From: Cristatella mucedo
Taxonomy: Eukaryota > Bryozoa > Phylactolaemata > Cristatellidae
DNA length: 64,000 bases
Reading direction: 5' to 3'
Assembly: GCA_009760855.2 (NCBI GenBank)
Contig: WPIO01000069.1
Span: forward strand, 892,501-956,500
Positions 21,801-32,575 of the stretch are shown here, piece after piece. Every line of letters starts with the position of its first letter. Within the stretch, counting starts at the first letter, position 1. The notes beneath the pieces were generated by a model. That model had not been told where the DNA came from. It saw only the letters and a list, made by a program, of their open reading frames with translations, and did no database searches. Made by a program: the position numbers and the translations under genes.

Positions 21801-24800
21801 TGTCCCTCTTCATCTCAGTCGCTACCATCGGTCGACCAACCTACGCCTAGACCGAGCGCCGGACCGTAGGTGTGGGCTAGCGCCCTCATTTTTGTTCGGC
21901 AGCGATTCGCTCACTCCGTGTCGCTGCAGATGCTCGCTTCTGGCCCGTATCGAGCAGCGCTACTCAGCTCGTGTACCAGTCGAGATACTGCGCTCTCTGT
22001 AACGGCGAGTCAAGCAAAAACTTCGTCAGGTGGTCAGCGATTCTTAACTGCTCTCTTGGCACGAACACGAGCGATCCCGACCAGCTGCTTAGGTAAGTAT
22101 GCTAAACGGCGGCGCTCCTTGGAATCGCCGCCATTGGTTCTTGGCTGAACTAGCTGGCACGCCTGCCAATATGGCGGCCCACTTAGGGGTGGGGGCGGAG
22201 GGGGGGGAACGATCGGGCCGCATTCTGGCTCAAGGGAGGCTCACTAACCGAAACGGAAACGTTTTTGACTAATCGCACCCAAAGCTCTTGCCTAAAGCAT
22301 AGCACCACGCTTCTGCACAGAATGCAAGCCAAATATCAATTCTGGTTTGTCGCTTCACTGTTAGATAAGAAAAAATATATCGCAACATTTTCGTCTGGAA
22401 GAACCCGTCAAAGAGTTCTGTCGAGATTGCTCAGCATTGTAGAGCACAGTATAAAATCGCTGGTTTAATCGAGTTGAAACCCAGTCGGTCACTTATAATA
22501 GTAGTGATCTTCTTCACTAGTGCGATATTACATCAGAATACAATAATAATAATTCACTTGATAAAGCGCCCTAAGAGAACTTAATCTCTCTCTAGGCGCT
22601 TTACATTTGCTGCAAAGTGAAATGCAATTGAACGGTAAGTAAAATCACGCATGAAAAACAAACAAAATTAACAATATGGCTAGGGGTGACATGCACAGGG
22701 TCAGCATGCGAATGTGGTTAGTGGCAGCATGCACAGTGTCAGCACGCATAAACACATCAAGGACGAATCACAGGGACCCATGCACAGTGTCAGCACGCAT
22801 AAGCACATCAAGGACGAATCACAGGGAACCGCTAAATGCTGTCCTAAATAGGTGTGTTTTTAGGTTCCTTTTAAATGTGGTCAGGTCGGGGGATGTTCTG
22901 ACGCAGGTCGGGAGAGAGTTCCAGGCTTTGGGAGCATACGAACTAAATGCACTGTCTCCAAAGGATTTAAGGTTTGTACGAGGTATTTCTAGCCTGTTGG
23001 ATTCCGAAAAGCGGGTGGTACGATGCTTGGTCAGATGGGAGAGTATCTCTGAAAGATAGGCTGGAGCCATAGAATGAAGAGACCTAAAAGTGAGCGACAA
23101 AACCTTGAAGTCAATCCGTTGCTTGACTGGTAACCAGTGCAGGTCGGCGAGAAGTGGAGTAATGTGGCAACTGCAACGCTCACGACAGACAAGCCTAGCT
23201 GCAGAGTTTTGCACCAGCTGCAATCGCCTGATCGCACACCCTGGTAGGCCAGTAAGCAGTGAGTTGCAGAAGTCGAGACGGGATGTCACGAATGCATTGA
23301 CCAACTTAGATGTGGTATCTTTATCTAAACAAGCCCGGATTTTAGCAATGTTATGAAGCTGAAAATAGGCGGATTTGACTGTGGAGCTGATATGGTCGTC
23401 TAACGAGAGGTCGCTTTGGAATATGACACCTAGATTTCGAGCTGATTCAACTGGAGATATGCTCGCAGAGCCAATTTCGAGCGTCAGCCTTTCCAATCTC
23501 TGAATCACACTGGGCTTGCCCATAACAAGTTAGTTAGTTTTATCATCGCTTAGTTTTAGAAAATTTGCTGCCATACATGTGCGGATGTCATAAATGCACG
23601 CAGCTAGTGAGTTTGGAGAATTTGAGGTGCTCGAAGGCTGGGAGGGATCAAAGCAAAGGTACAACTGAGTGTCATCCGCATAGAAGTGAAAGCCTAGATT
23701 GTGCTTACAAGGGAGTTGAGGATACAAGGGGGTCAAGGCTAGAGCGACTTCCATGATTAAGTGGTGCCAATCTGCGCTCGGGAGTGGCCTTTGCGACGAC
23801 AGCTTGATGAATATTATTAATCCTCCTGCTGGTGTTCCTGCTGCTTAACGGTTGACAAAAGCCTTTATGTAATGGAATGTATCTCCGTCTGTAACTTCAC
23901 AAAGCCACTAAGACTACGTTGGTGTTAAGCAGGAAAGTTTCTTATAGCACATTCACAGCTTATACGGCTTTCCCTACGCATTCGGTATTTAACACACTTC
24001 ATTTCATGCAAAGAAGAGCAAGCAAGAAGCATAGCTGAGTCAGCAGAACATTTGAGATAGCAAGTATCATGGAACTAGCAACTGACGCCGGCTGGAAAGG
24101 ATGTGCTACGGTCGGCAGCAGGAGAGTAGTTGTCGCTGGTAAAGACCTTCGGAAGCGAGTTCAATGACTACGAGTTGCAGAGCAAAGGCTTCTGTCCCCA
24201 ACGGTATTTAAGCAGAGGAATGAAACATCTAATTTATTGTCTGCTCAGATCCTGAGGAGGCTGAAACTGGTGCAGCAGTTCAGCTAATTGTGGAGGAGCC
24301 AAGCGGTGGCTAATCTTGTGGGTCAGCTTAAGAACTTTGTTCTGTATCCTTTGATTAACCGGCAGCAATTTCACCTCTTTCAGTTAAGCAAAGACATGGC
24401 CTACCTTCTGGGATTTGTACCTTAGCGCCCCAGCCATATTCATTGCTAGGTGCAGTGACTTTTTCCGGTAGCCCCACCAAAAGGGAATTACAAGATAAAA
24501 CCAACTTACTAGTAATGGGCAAACCCAGTGTGATTCAGAAATTGGAAAGGCTGACGCTCAAAATTTGCTCTACCAGCTTATCTCCGGTTGAATCAGCTCG
24601 AGATCTACGTAAAATGTTCCAAAGTGACCTCGCGTTAGACGACCACGTCAGCTCCTCAGTCAAATCTGCCTACTTTCAGCTACATAGCATTTGCTAAAAT
24701 TTGGGCTTGTTTAGATGAGGATACCACGTCAAAGCTGGTCCATGCATTTGCGACACCCCGTCTTGACTTCTGTAACTCACTGCTTGCGGGCCTACCGAGT

Positions 24801-27800
24801 TGTGCAATCAGGAGATTATAAATGGTGCAAAACTCCGCAGCTAGGCTTGTCTGTCGAGAGCCTCGCAGTTGCCACGTCACACCACTTCTCGCCGACCTGC
24901 ACTGGCTACCATTAAAGCGACGGATCGATTTCAAGGTTTTGTCGCTCAGTTTCAGGTCACTTCATTCTTTGGCTCCATCCTTTTTTGTAAGATCTCCTCC
25001 CGCCACCAGGCTAAGCTTCGCACCACCCGCTTTTTGGAATCCAACCGTTTACCAATGCCTCGTACAAACCTCAAATCCTTTGGAGACAGTGCATTTAGTT
25101 CGTAAGCTCCCAAAGCCTGGAACTCGCTCCCGACATGCCACAGAACATCCCCTGATTTGACCACATTTAAAAAGAACTTAAAAATGCACCTATTTAGGAC
25201 AATATTATGTAATGTAATGTAATTTTAGGTATCCCCGTCTGTAACTCCACAAAGTCATAAAGACCATGTGGGTGTTACACAGGAGAGTTTTGTATAGCGC
25301 ACTCACAGCCTAAGCGGCTTTCGGTACGCATTTGGTAGCCAACAGACTTGGTCTCACGCAACAAAGAGAAAGTGGGAAGCATAGCAGAGTCAGGAGAGCA
25401 GTTGAGGCAGTGAGTAGCATAGAAGTAGCAGCTAAGAACCGCTGAAAAGGATGTGCCATAGTCGGCAGTAGAAGAGTAGTTGTCGTTGCGTAAGAATTGT
25501 GGAAGCGAGTTCCACAGTCTAGGACCTGCAGTGCTAAAGCTTCTAGTGAGTCCCTGTGATTCGTCCTTCATGTGCTTATGTGTGCTGACACTGTGCATGC
25601 TGCCACTAACCACATTTGCATTCTGAACCTGTGCATGTCAACCCAAGCCATGTTATTCTTGTTTATCAACCACGATATTACTCACCATTCAATCGCGGTT
25701 CTCTTTGCAGCAAACGTAAAGCGCCTAGAAAGAGATTGAGTTCTCTGAAAGCGCCTTATAAAGTGCATTATTATTATTATTATTATTGCAATAAACTACA
25801 GCGAGACAGGACTAAGGAACTAGCTAAATTCTTTGCAAGCAGCCACGGAAGACAAAACGCAATCTTAGATAGGCATCAGACGTGATGGCTTGCTGCCGAA
25901 ACAATCTTCTTAACAAATATTTCAAAATTTAGGCAGCTGTCGAAGACGACACCTAAATTCCGATCACATGGTGATATTCGCACATTACAAACACTTATTA
26001 GAAGAGCAAAGAATTCTAGACAAGCTACATACCTGGGCTGCACTAGAAATAGCAGTTTGATTTTAACGTAGCTTAGTTTAACAAAATCTTCCGACATGCA
26101 AGATTTAAGGTCGGCAAAGCAAGCTTTCAGTTTATCCGCTGCTGCAGCAGATTCCGACTGTTTGAATGACAAATACAGCTGAGTATCGTCAGCATAAAAG
26201 TTATATGCTATTCAATGGGCCTTAGTCACTTTTCTCAGAGGTCGAGTGTAAATGGTGAACAGCAAGAAACCGAGGACGGACCCTTGAGAGACTCCACATG
26301 TGACTTGTCTGGTTGATGAGACCTGACTGCCACACGACACCGATTGAAAACGATCGGAAAATTACGATTTAAACCATGCCTCGTCTGCCAGACCGATTGT
26401 TGTTCTCAATCTTTCAAGTAGGGTATTGTGATAAGTGGTCTCGAAGACAGCCGATAGATCTGTCAGTGAGAGGGCAGTGACATTCCGGCTGCCGTTGCTG
26501 CATATGGTGTTATTGGTTACACGTAGGAGAGCAGTTTCAGTGGAGTACTGATGCTTTAACCCCGATTGGAATTCATCAGATATTTTATTTTTTGCCACGT
26601 GTCCTACTGAGTGACAACTTGTCCAAGAGTCTTTGAAAACAGAAGAAGAGATACCGATTGATAGTTTGCAAGGCCCGGTGTAATAAATCCAGGCTTTTTA
26701 ATCGCCGGTCTGAAGACGGCCGATTTGAAAACATTGGGTACAACCCTCTTTTCTTGAGAAGCCTTACAAATATCGGCAATGGGTTGGCCATTTGTCTGCC
26801 TGTGAAGACCACAGAGATTATGATCTATAGAGTCTTTTGGAGAGAGCTCTTTTTACTAAAACTTATTGAGACAGCCTAATCGCACGGAGAAATCTCGGAA
26901 AGTTAGTATTTTATGAAAGGTCGCAGGTTGCTATTCAGCAATTGCTCCAGTCGGGGGGGGGGCTTTATAAAGACACTCAATGTTTTCAGTGAGAAAGGCT
27001 GAAAACCTTTTGGCCTTTATTTAAGCTTTTATCCATTTACTTTTGGGGAGTGAGCCTCCTCAGTATTGGCCAGCAAATGTGTTACCGAGAAGGTTTTCTC
27101 GCCGTTTTGATGTACGTCTTCCTTTAATTGCTATCTGCGGCGTAACAGGGGAGCTGAATCTCTGGTTAGGCATTTCCAATTTCCCGCAGAGCGATTCGGC
27201 GAGCTGGCCGATTGCTATCGATGCCCCAAACTGGGTCAGCGGAGCCCGTAGCTGCGGTCGCAGCGACGGAACGCCGGATGCATCGCATGTACCCGTAAGC
27301 CGAGTCGGCGAGCTCCGCAATTGGCGATTCGTACGCGAGTACACCGTGCCAACATGCAGGGATATGACCTTGAGTGACTTCAGGTGGTAGTGGTGGCCTT
27401 TGGGTGCAGTGGAGAGTATCCGACTCGGATATCCCGCTTTCCAAATAGCAATAGCAGCAGCCTAACCTGCCGGGCAAACTTCCGGCGAAGCCGCAGGCAG
27501 ACGAGACGAATCCCTCGCACGCTGGCCCGCCGGTCCGCCACGCTCAGTCCACCGATTGGATTTCGCGAAATGCGCGAGTTTCTCGAGCGTCGATGCGCTA
27601 TCTCGACGAAGGTTCTTGAAGCGACGGCGGATAAATCGCCGGCACTTAGCACTTAGCCGCTGTGCAGCCGGGTTCTGGCATCCTGGGCGGCGAGTTATCG
27701 CGCCCCGCTGCCGACAGCCACTCACGCAGCCTTCGGCTTCCCGCCACTTTTAGAAGATGCACGGTGCAGTTTAGCCCGCCGAGCGACCTCGCGTCGCGGC

Positions 27801-29707
27801 CGCCGCCGAGCTGCCTGAAAGACCTCGTCGGTGACTGCGACGAGTTGACCCACGAGGCTGCTGCCGACAGCGGCGGCTCCGACGCGCGACAAGAAAGGCC
27901 AGGCTCTACGCACCCGCCTCGCCGCGTTGCCAACGAAACGTACGACGCTTGCCGGCTGGCGCCGCAGGCGGTGGTCTGGTGGGGTGCCACGCCGTTTCGC
28001 AACGTGCACTGCGCCGAGTGCCATGGCAGGCCGGTCGCTAAGCTCGGCTGCTCCGATCCGGCGGCGTCCGCCGCGAGGCAGCAGCAGCCGGTGGACCTCA
28101 GCTTCCGCACGCTGCTCGACCCGGCCGGTCCTCACTGTCACAGCTGCACGTCGGCGGAGGCGAGATCGTGCGGTGACGTCGGCGATGCCGTCTACGATTG
28201 GCTCACGCATTCCTGCCAGAAGCTCTGCCCGCCGGACACGCTCCTGCTAGCCGACGGAAGCTGCGCAGATCCGCCCCTCGCCGAGACGACGCCTGCTGCG
28301 GCGGTGACGGTTACTCGGCGGCCATCGCCGACGAAGCAGCCGCCGTTCGACGCCAGCCGATGCGCGTGGACGAGCTACGGCCTTGCGGCGTCGGCACTTG
28401 CGCGCGGCGACGTCGCTTGGAGCGGCGTCGCCGTCAACGTCTCGGTGGGCATCGGAAAAGTTGTGGCGGCCGCGCTTTACGTCGTCGTCACCCCCGACGA
28501 GAAGGTTCGACGCTTCGGTCTTGTCAGCAACGGCAGCCACGGCGGCGGCGGCGGCAACGGCAGCGGCAGCGGCAACGGCACCTTAGCCGCTGCTGCTCGA
28601 GTCACGCACTGCGCGCCTTGCTTCTGGTACGAGCTGCCGCCAGGGAGAGCCGAGGGGAACGTGACGAGCGGCGTCTACTGGCGCGGCCGCACTCTCCGCC
28701 AACCGCTCATTCGAAAGCTGCAGTCAGCGTTCGCCGCGTGCCTCGACGTCGCCGATGAGCCCGACTGGACGGCCGAGGCCGACGGCGAAGACGGCAACGA
28801 CGGCGGCGGCTGCGGACGGGCGTTCGACGTTCTCGGCCTGGTCCTGATGGCCGCCTCGCTCGCATGCCTGTCGGCGCACGTTGTCGCCTTCGCTCTCGTC
28901 GCGTCGATGCGCAACGTGCCCGGCAAGGTCGTGCTCAGCCAGGCGATCGCCCTGCTGCTCAGCTACGCCCTCTACCTGTCGCGCGTTGCCGCCGCCGGCG
29001 ACGCGGCGGCATGCTACGCCATCTCCGTAACCGTCCATTACTTCCTGCTCGCATACTTCGTCTGGACGCTGGTGCTGGCGGTCGAGATACACGGCGCCGT
29101 GCGCGCGCTCAAGCGAGTCAACTCGGGCACGAGGCAGTTCGTCGCGTACTCGCTCGTCGGCTGGCTCGCGCCGCTGGCCGTCGTCGTGGCCGCCCTGCTC
29201 GCGGACGCCTACGGCAACGAGCGCTTCCGGCCGGGCTACGGCGGAGACCAGTGCTGGATGAGCAATTCGTACGGCTATCTGCTCTTCTTCATGGCGCCCA
29301 TGTGTGCCGTCGTGTTCACCGACGTTGTTCTCTACTCGGTCATTCTGGTTCGCATCGTCATCATCGCCCGCCAGACGGCGCGCGCTCGAAGCACGCTCCG
29401 CGAGAAGGCCGTGCTCAGCGCCAAGCTGCTGTTCGCGCTCGGCGTCCTCTGGCTGTTCGCCATCGCCGGCGCATTCAGCGAGAACATCGCCGTCATCTGC
29501 TTGTTTTCCAACGTGCTGAACACTTCCCAGGGCGTCGTTATCTTTGCCGTGTTCCTATGCGCCGACAAGGGCTTTCGGCAGCTCCTGTGCTGCGCCAGGC
29601 GGAAAAAGACGAGCTCGCGTCTTGCCAGCAGCAGCAGCAGCAGCGGCCGCGGAGTCCTCGGAAGCCTGCTGCTGATGAGCAGCGACGATAGTACGAAGCG
29701 AATTTGA
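18155..29707 (+). CDS. Receptor gene A: SMB-domain class B-like 7TM receptor (3 exons)
   Basis: Predicted join 18155-18584, 21930-22092, 27754-29707; 2547 nt, 848 aa, in frame throughout. Order: signal peptide (about 1-28); SMB domain (Cys39-Cys78, with CEC, C-x5-CC spacing) carrying a 10-Gln tract; a Cys-rich ectodomain with RYCALC (exon 2) and PFRNVHCAEC (exon 3); Gly/Asn-rich linker with N-glycosylation sequons; seven helices from about 557 to 805; a Ser-rich tail of about 40 residues. Helix 3 has a Cys, and the second extracellular loop has QCW, as in secretin/adhesion/Methuselah-like receptors. I see no GPS cleavage motif before helix 1, so self-cleavage is not expected. Likely a plasma-membrane receptor; ligand unknown. 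Gene B (40517-45780) is its tandem paralogue. The splice model is inferred from GT-AG sites and paralogue matching. Confidence 0.85.
18735..18802. repeat. (GA)n microsatellite in gene A intron 1
   Basis: GA dinucleotide run of about 68 bp just downstream of exon 1. Confidence 0.97.
19394..19476 (-). mobile_element. LINE-A tail-only copy (intron 1)
   Basis: About 80 bp: (AAT)n, TGCACTTGATAAAGCGCCCT, CAGAGAACTCAATCTCTTTC, AGGCGCTTTACA. This is only the 3' terminus of LINE-A, an extreme 5' truncation. Confidence 0.8.
19795..19875 (+). mobile_element. LINE-A tail-only copy (intron 1)
   Basis: Plus-strand LINE-A terminus, TATAAAGCACTCATAAATAG through GGGCGCTGTATAAATGTATT, about 80 bp. Confidence 0.7.
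20264..20665 (-). mobile_element. LINE-A 3' fragment (intron 1)
   Basis: Minus-strand 3' end with an AAT-rich tail, 3' UTR motifs (GGCATGCAGAGGGTCAGCAT) and the C-terminal coding remnant to about 20665. Part of a LINE-B terminus follows at 20703. Confidence 0.75.
20703..20790 (-). mobile_element. LINE-B terminus fragment (intron 1)
   Basis: ATCTCCGTCTGTGACTCCAC and AAAGCCACAAAGGCTATGTG match the LINE-B 3' end on the minus strand. It is short and diverged. Confidence 0.6.
21046..21445 (+). mobile_element. LINE-A 3' fragment (intron 1)
   Basis: Plus-strand C-terminal remnant (CTCCCAAAGCCCGGATG), 3' UTR (GCATTTAGTGGATCTCTGTG) and a decayed tail near 21400-21445. Confidence 0.75.
21930..22092 (+). 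CDS. Gene A exon 2 (short exon)
   Basis: Bounded by CGCTGCAG|AT and CTTAG|GTAAGT. It opens phase 1 and closes phase 2. It encodes about 54 residues including RFWPVSSSA, QLVY and RYCALCNGES and has no stop. Gene B exon 2 has the same length (163 bp), same phases and clearly matching protein text. It is too short to stand out as an ORF, and the longer frame over it (21870-22148) is a different, spurious frame. Confidence 0.85.
22540..23755 (-). mobile_element. LINE-A copy, long 3' half (intron 2)
   Basis: From 3' to 5': (AAT)n tail, 3' UTR, then a 234-codon frame (22819-23523) with PVESARNLGVIF, RLDFCNSLLTGLP, LHWLPVKQRIDFKVLSLTF and PKAWNSLP, and an upstream frame with FYADDTQLYLCFDPSQPS (23530-23754). 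One stop separates the RT core from the C-terminal frame. Truncated at its 5' end near the YADD box. A 51-bp tandem duplication lies at 22729-22830. Confidence 0.9.
23868..24493 (-). mobile_element. LINE-B 3' half (intron 2)
   Basis: Minus-strand LINE-B from its tail (ATGTAATGGAATGTATCTCC) to AAAAGGGAATTACAA. It meets a 5'-truncated LINE-A on the other strand at 24494. Confidence 0.75.
24494..25208 (+). mobile_element. LINE-A C-terminal region, left part (intron 2)
   Basis: Plus-strand frames with MGKPSVIQKLERLTLKI, SPVESARDL, MVQNSAARLVCREPRSC and LLADLHWLPLKRRIDFKVL. Interrupted at about 25208 by an inverted LINE-B terminus and resumed at 25547. Confidence 0.85.
25209..25546 (-). mobile_element. 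LINE-B 3' copy inserted in LINE-A (intron 2)
   Basis: ATGTAATGTAATGTAA tail on the plus strand, then the minus-strand C-terminal frame (25275-25613) with SAGPRLWNSLPQFLRN and ending AIQNSPV. It is flanked on both sides by continuous LINE-A sequence, so it inserted later. Confidence 0.85.
25547..25795 (+). mobile_element. LINE-A 3' end, right part (intron 2)
   Basis: Resumes at AGTGAGTCCCTGTGATTCG and ends GCGCCTTATAAAGTGCATTA followed by (TTA)n at about 25767-25787. Confidence 0.85.
25796..26865 (-). mobile_element. LINE-B reverse transcriptase core (intron 2)
   Basis: Minus-strand frames: ANPLPIFVRLLKKRG and SNRPSSDRRLKS (26585-26812), SDEFQSGLKHQYSTETALLR (RT fingers, 26362-26598), AYNFYADDTQLYLSF (catalytic YADD near 26180-26215), SEDFVKLSY and NLGVVFDS (25876-26172). 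The C-terminal part is missing, so this is a separate fragment from the 25209 copy. Confidence 0.8.
26866..27753. other. Gene A intron 2, distal part
   Basis: GC-rich sequence from about 27040 with overlapping frames on both strands (27043-27390, 27384-27656), none with a recognised domain. A run of ten G lies near 26955. The intron ends at the acceptor CCGCCACTTTTAG (AG at 27752-27753). Confidence 0.4.
27754..29707 (+). CDS. Gene A exon 3 (ectodomain, seven helices, tail)
   Basis: Acceptor ACTTTTAG|A completes the Arg codon split by intron 2. The exon encodes CTVQFSPP, PQAVVWW, PFRNVHCAECHG, the linker, then helices with RNVPGKVVLSQAIALLLSYA (loop 1/helix 2), HYFLLAYFVWTLVLAVEIHG (helix 3), GDQCWM (loop 2) and SNVLNTSQGVVIFAVFLC (helix 7). 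The frame runs open upstream to 27662 only by chance. Stop at 29705-29707. Confidence 0.92.
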
Positions 29708-29717
29708 CCATGCGAGT

Positions 29718-29795
29718 CGCTGCGGCGGCGGCCGCCACCGCCTCAGAAACTGCCTCGGCCGCCACCGCCTCAGAAACTGCCTCGGCCGCCAGCGC
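29718..29795 (+). repeat. 30-bp tandem repeat in the presumed gene A 3'UTR
   Basis: Just over two units of GCCACCGCCTCAGAAACTGC plus CTCGGCC, immediately after the stop codon. Confidence 0.8.
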
Positions 29796-29967
29796 AGCGT
29801 CCTGCGACGTCCATGCTTGCGTGATTAGCGGCTGGGAAGAGCCTCAGCTTGCAGGCGACAGTGGTGGAGACGACAGCGCAGCCGCAGCGCGACGCCCCCG
29901 ACGACGCCGAGCAGCGCCGCGTTCAAAAACGTGAGCCGCATTTACGGGCTAGGCGTCTCAGTGAGGC

Positions 29968-30014
29968 GCCGGCGGCGGCGGCGGCGGCTGCGGCGGCTGC
30001 GGCGGCCGCCGCGC
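29968..30014. repeat. (GGC)n-type triplet repeat downstream of gene A
   Basis: GGCGGCGGCGGCGGCGGCTG pattern of about 45 bp. A similar GGC/GGA repeat follows gene B at 45781-45838. Confidence 0.85.
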
Positions 30015-30828
30015 TCGGAGCAAATCCTAGGGTGCCCACGTGAAGCCCGTGCGCTGCGGAGAGATGTACCTCTGCCTGGCGCTGTATTGTTTTTCGACTG
30101 CCCATATTAGTGGAGTTGGAATTTCCCTCATGTTTGGCATGAATACTTTGATGGTGCAAATTGGCAAGTCTTTGATGTAGTAACGACGATTTCTTAAAAT
30201 CGCTGCGTCGGCGTGAAGCTACGCATTTGGGAAATGAATTCTGATGATAAGATGAGTGCTTTGTTGTAAGCAGTCTATAGACACCGCGAAGGGCCGTTGC
30301 TGGTTGGCCGTAGCACGCACCCTGGTCAATTGCAATTGGTCGGCGTTCCAAATTTAAGGTAGGCACTCCCGTTAAATAAGGACAGTAATTAAAAATCGCA
30401 TCAGGTTCAAGTGAACGTCTTGACGCTTGGTAAGCACCAAGACGCAGGTAATTTGTCACGGACGGCATGCTTGCAAAATTCAATAGGTAATGGGTATTGC
30501 AGGATCGCGCCAATCTGCAGTGCTAGAATAACCTCAAGCAGCACCAGCAACCAAACCAATGTAACGAAAGCTCAAACGATCGGCTATATATTGCAGCTGC
30601 CACGGAAGGCGGCTTCAGGCAAACTCGTAAATCTAGCACCTAATGCCAGGACGTGCATTTTCACGAAGATATTACAAGTTCTTGCAAGTTCACGAAACGT
30701 TCGCACGTGCTCCTCCTCTAAGCTCAGCACCATTGGTTTTGCCGATTGACGGCAACGACTGGTTTTCGCGACACAAATTTTTATCGCTACACCCAGCCCC
30801 CATAATCGCATCCCGGCCGCATCACTTC
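30015..30828. other. Region downstream of gene A, nothing recognised
   Basis: Mixed sequence containing short overlapping frames (29923-30513 minus; 30411-30749 plus) without domains. I could not identify a clear AATAAA polyadenylation signal for gene A. Confidence 0.3.
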
Positions 30829-31035
30829 CTTGTGAGCGCTTCCCTGCTCGGTTCCGTAAGAGCGCCTTCTCCGATCGCTTCCGTTAGGGCGCCTCATCCA
30901 ATCGCTTCCGTAAGAGCACCTCCTCTAATCGCTTCCGTAAGAGCGCCTGCTCCGATCGCTTCCGTATGAGCCCCGCCTCCGATCGCTTCCGTGTGAGCCC
31001 CCCCCCCCCCCCCCGCCTCCCATCGCTTCTCTAAG
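30829..31035 (+). repeat. 27-bp minisatellite with terminal poly-C
   Basis: About six units of the type ATCGCTTCCGTAAGAGCGCC + TCCTCCG. Because 27 is a multiple of three, an open frame repeats every nine residues, but there is no other coding evidence. A run of about 16 C sits at about 31000-31016. Confidence 0.9.
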
Positions 31036-31489
31036 AGGGCCTCCTGTTATTCCTCCGCCACGCCCATAGATTGCTCGCTACGACTCACAGACCGACAGAC
31101 CGTAGTCACACGAAATGAGTGACATCCGGTCTATAAACCGGCCAGGGAATCGGTCGTGCACAAATCTCACAACGTTTTCGTGCATTGAGCAGCTCCTAAG
31201 CTTTGGCTTGTAGCGGCAAGTTCAAAGGCGGGTCACAGTTCAAAGTTCACTAGCAAGTTCGCAGTGCCCAGCTACGTTGCCTTGCAATGTACAACGTATG
31301 CATATACGTATAGCCTCTGTAGAGAACCGGGTCTTACAGTAGGCACTTTAAATAAGCTGACATATAATCAAGCGGTTATTCATTGCGAGCACGATTTCTG
31401 GGCGCAAGGTTACATGATGGGCAGTTAATTCAGACGGAGTGATAGCTGCAAGGAACGAAGGTTGTCTCTTAGTTGCTCTTTGTGACCGT
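31036..31489. other. Intergenic stretch, nothing recognised
   Basis: No repeat family or exon identified. Confidence 0.35.
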
Positions 31490-31690
31490 CGTCTAATCAG
31501 AACAGCTTTTAGTGGGTCCCTCTGAATCGTCCTTTGTGTGCTCATGCGGGCTGACTAAGTGCATGCTACTACTAACCATACATGCATGCTGACCCTGTGG
31601 AATGCAGCCCTAACAATGTTATTCTTGTTGTTGAGTGAGCATACTACCACCAACCATTCGAACCTGGGCGCGTTTCTTTTAGCTCAGTAG
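31490..31690 (+). mobile_element. LINE-A 3' UTR fragment
   Basis: TTTTAGTGGGTCCCTCTGAA through the TGCATGCTGACCCTGTGG motif to about 31685. The terminal tail is missing. Confidence 0.7.
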
Positions 31691-31714
31691 CTCGAGCCTC
31701 AGTAGTGTCGGTCC

Positions 31715-32035
31715 GCCTACCAAAGCTGGCCAACAGACTCCATCTCGTGCAGAAACAGAAAATAACAAGCAAAGCAAAGTCAAAAGCAAAACTGATGAAG
31801 TGAGCGGCAGCGCGACAGAAAGGTGTCCGTCTAGTCTATCTATGCAGGATGAAAGGCGTCACTGCATCTCGACCGAATTCTACAGTCACTATACCTAGGA
31901 GAGCAAAAGCTTCGGCCGCCAGCCGTCTCTGGTTCGAGCGGGCAGGAAAAGGATATTCTGTCGTGCGGAGTTGTGAGCGTACGAGGTGGCTACTACTGGT
32001 GCTGCTGTTCAGCTAGATAAGCAGAAGCAAACATT
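31715..32035 (-). mobile_element. LINE-B fragment, diverged
   Basis: GCCAACAGACTCCATCTCGT and a GTTCAGCTAGATAAGCAGAAG stretch match LINE-B in minus orientation with heavy divergence. Confidence 0.5.
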
Positions 32036-32389
32036 AGAGGGTTGAGTGAATGAGACTCCGAGTTTCGCCTCATAACCGCTGCTCAATAAAAACCCACAGC
32101 AAGTAGACGGTAGTTGCGAAGAAACAACGATTGACCTAGCTATCAAATGTAGCACCGATTGTCGGGCTTATCGCACCTGAGTTGCAGTCGATTTATAGAC
32201 AGAACGAATTGTATTGCAATGTCAAACGTTAAGTATTAAATTATCAAGTACAGCATGCCTCAGAATCATTTAGAGCGTCCGCTAGCTATAGTAAAAATAA
32301 ACTAAAATACAAATACCATTATTAGTCATAGTAAAAAGTGCTCGTGGCTTAAGAAGGCTGAATCCCTTTTATGTATTCTAGATCAACTA

Positions 32390-32575
32390 GTGAACCATGA
32401 TGGCTCACTAGGTAAGGCTTTTCACGACCTTGTTCATGAGCTAGTGGGTTCGAATCCTGCGGCGAGCGATCTTTTATCGCTGCTGTATTGATAGTCGTAA
32501 AGGCTCTTATGTCGCTATACAAAAGAGCTTTTAAACTTAAGCTATTTAAATCGTCTAGTGTAAACTTGGAAGCGT
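32390..32575 (+). mobile_element. SINE-2 copy
   Basis: Box-A-like ATGGCTCACTAGGTAAGG, perfect B box GGTTCGAATCC near 32450, then GATCTTTTATCGCTGC and the CTTATGTCGCTATACAAAAG end. Confidence 0.8.

Noticed and set aside
22819-23523. A 234-codon minus-strand frame as a host gene
   Set aside because: Its motifs (HWLPVKQRIDFKVL, PKAWNSLP) are the C-terminus of an L2/CR1-group retrotransposon, repeated many times in the window.
30829-31035. CRISPR array or other spaced repeats
   Set aside because: The units are directly adjacent with no spacers, and the window is from an animal genome.
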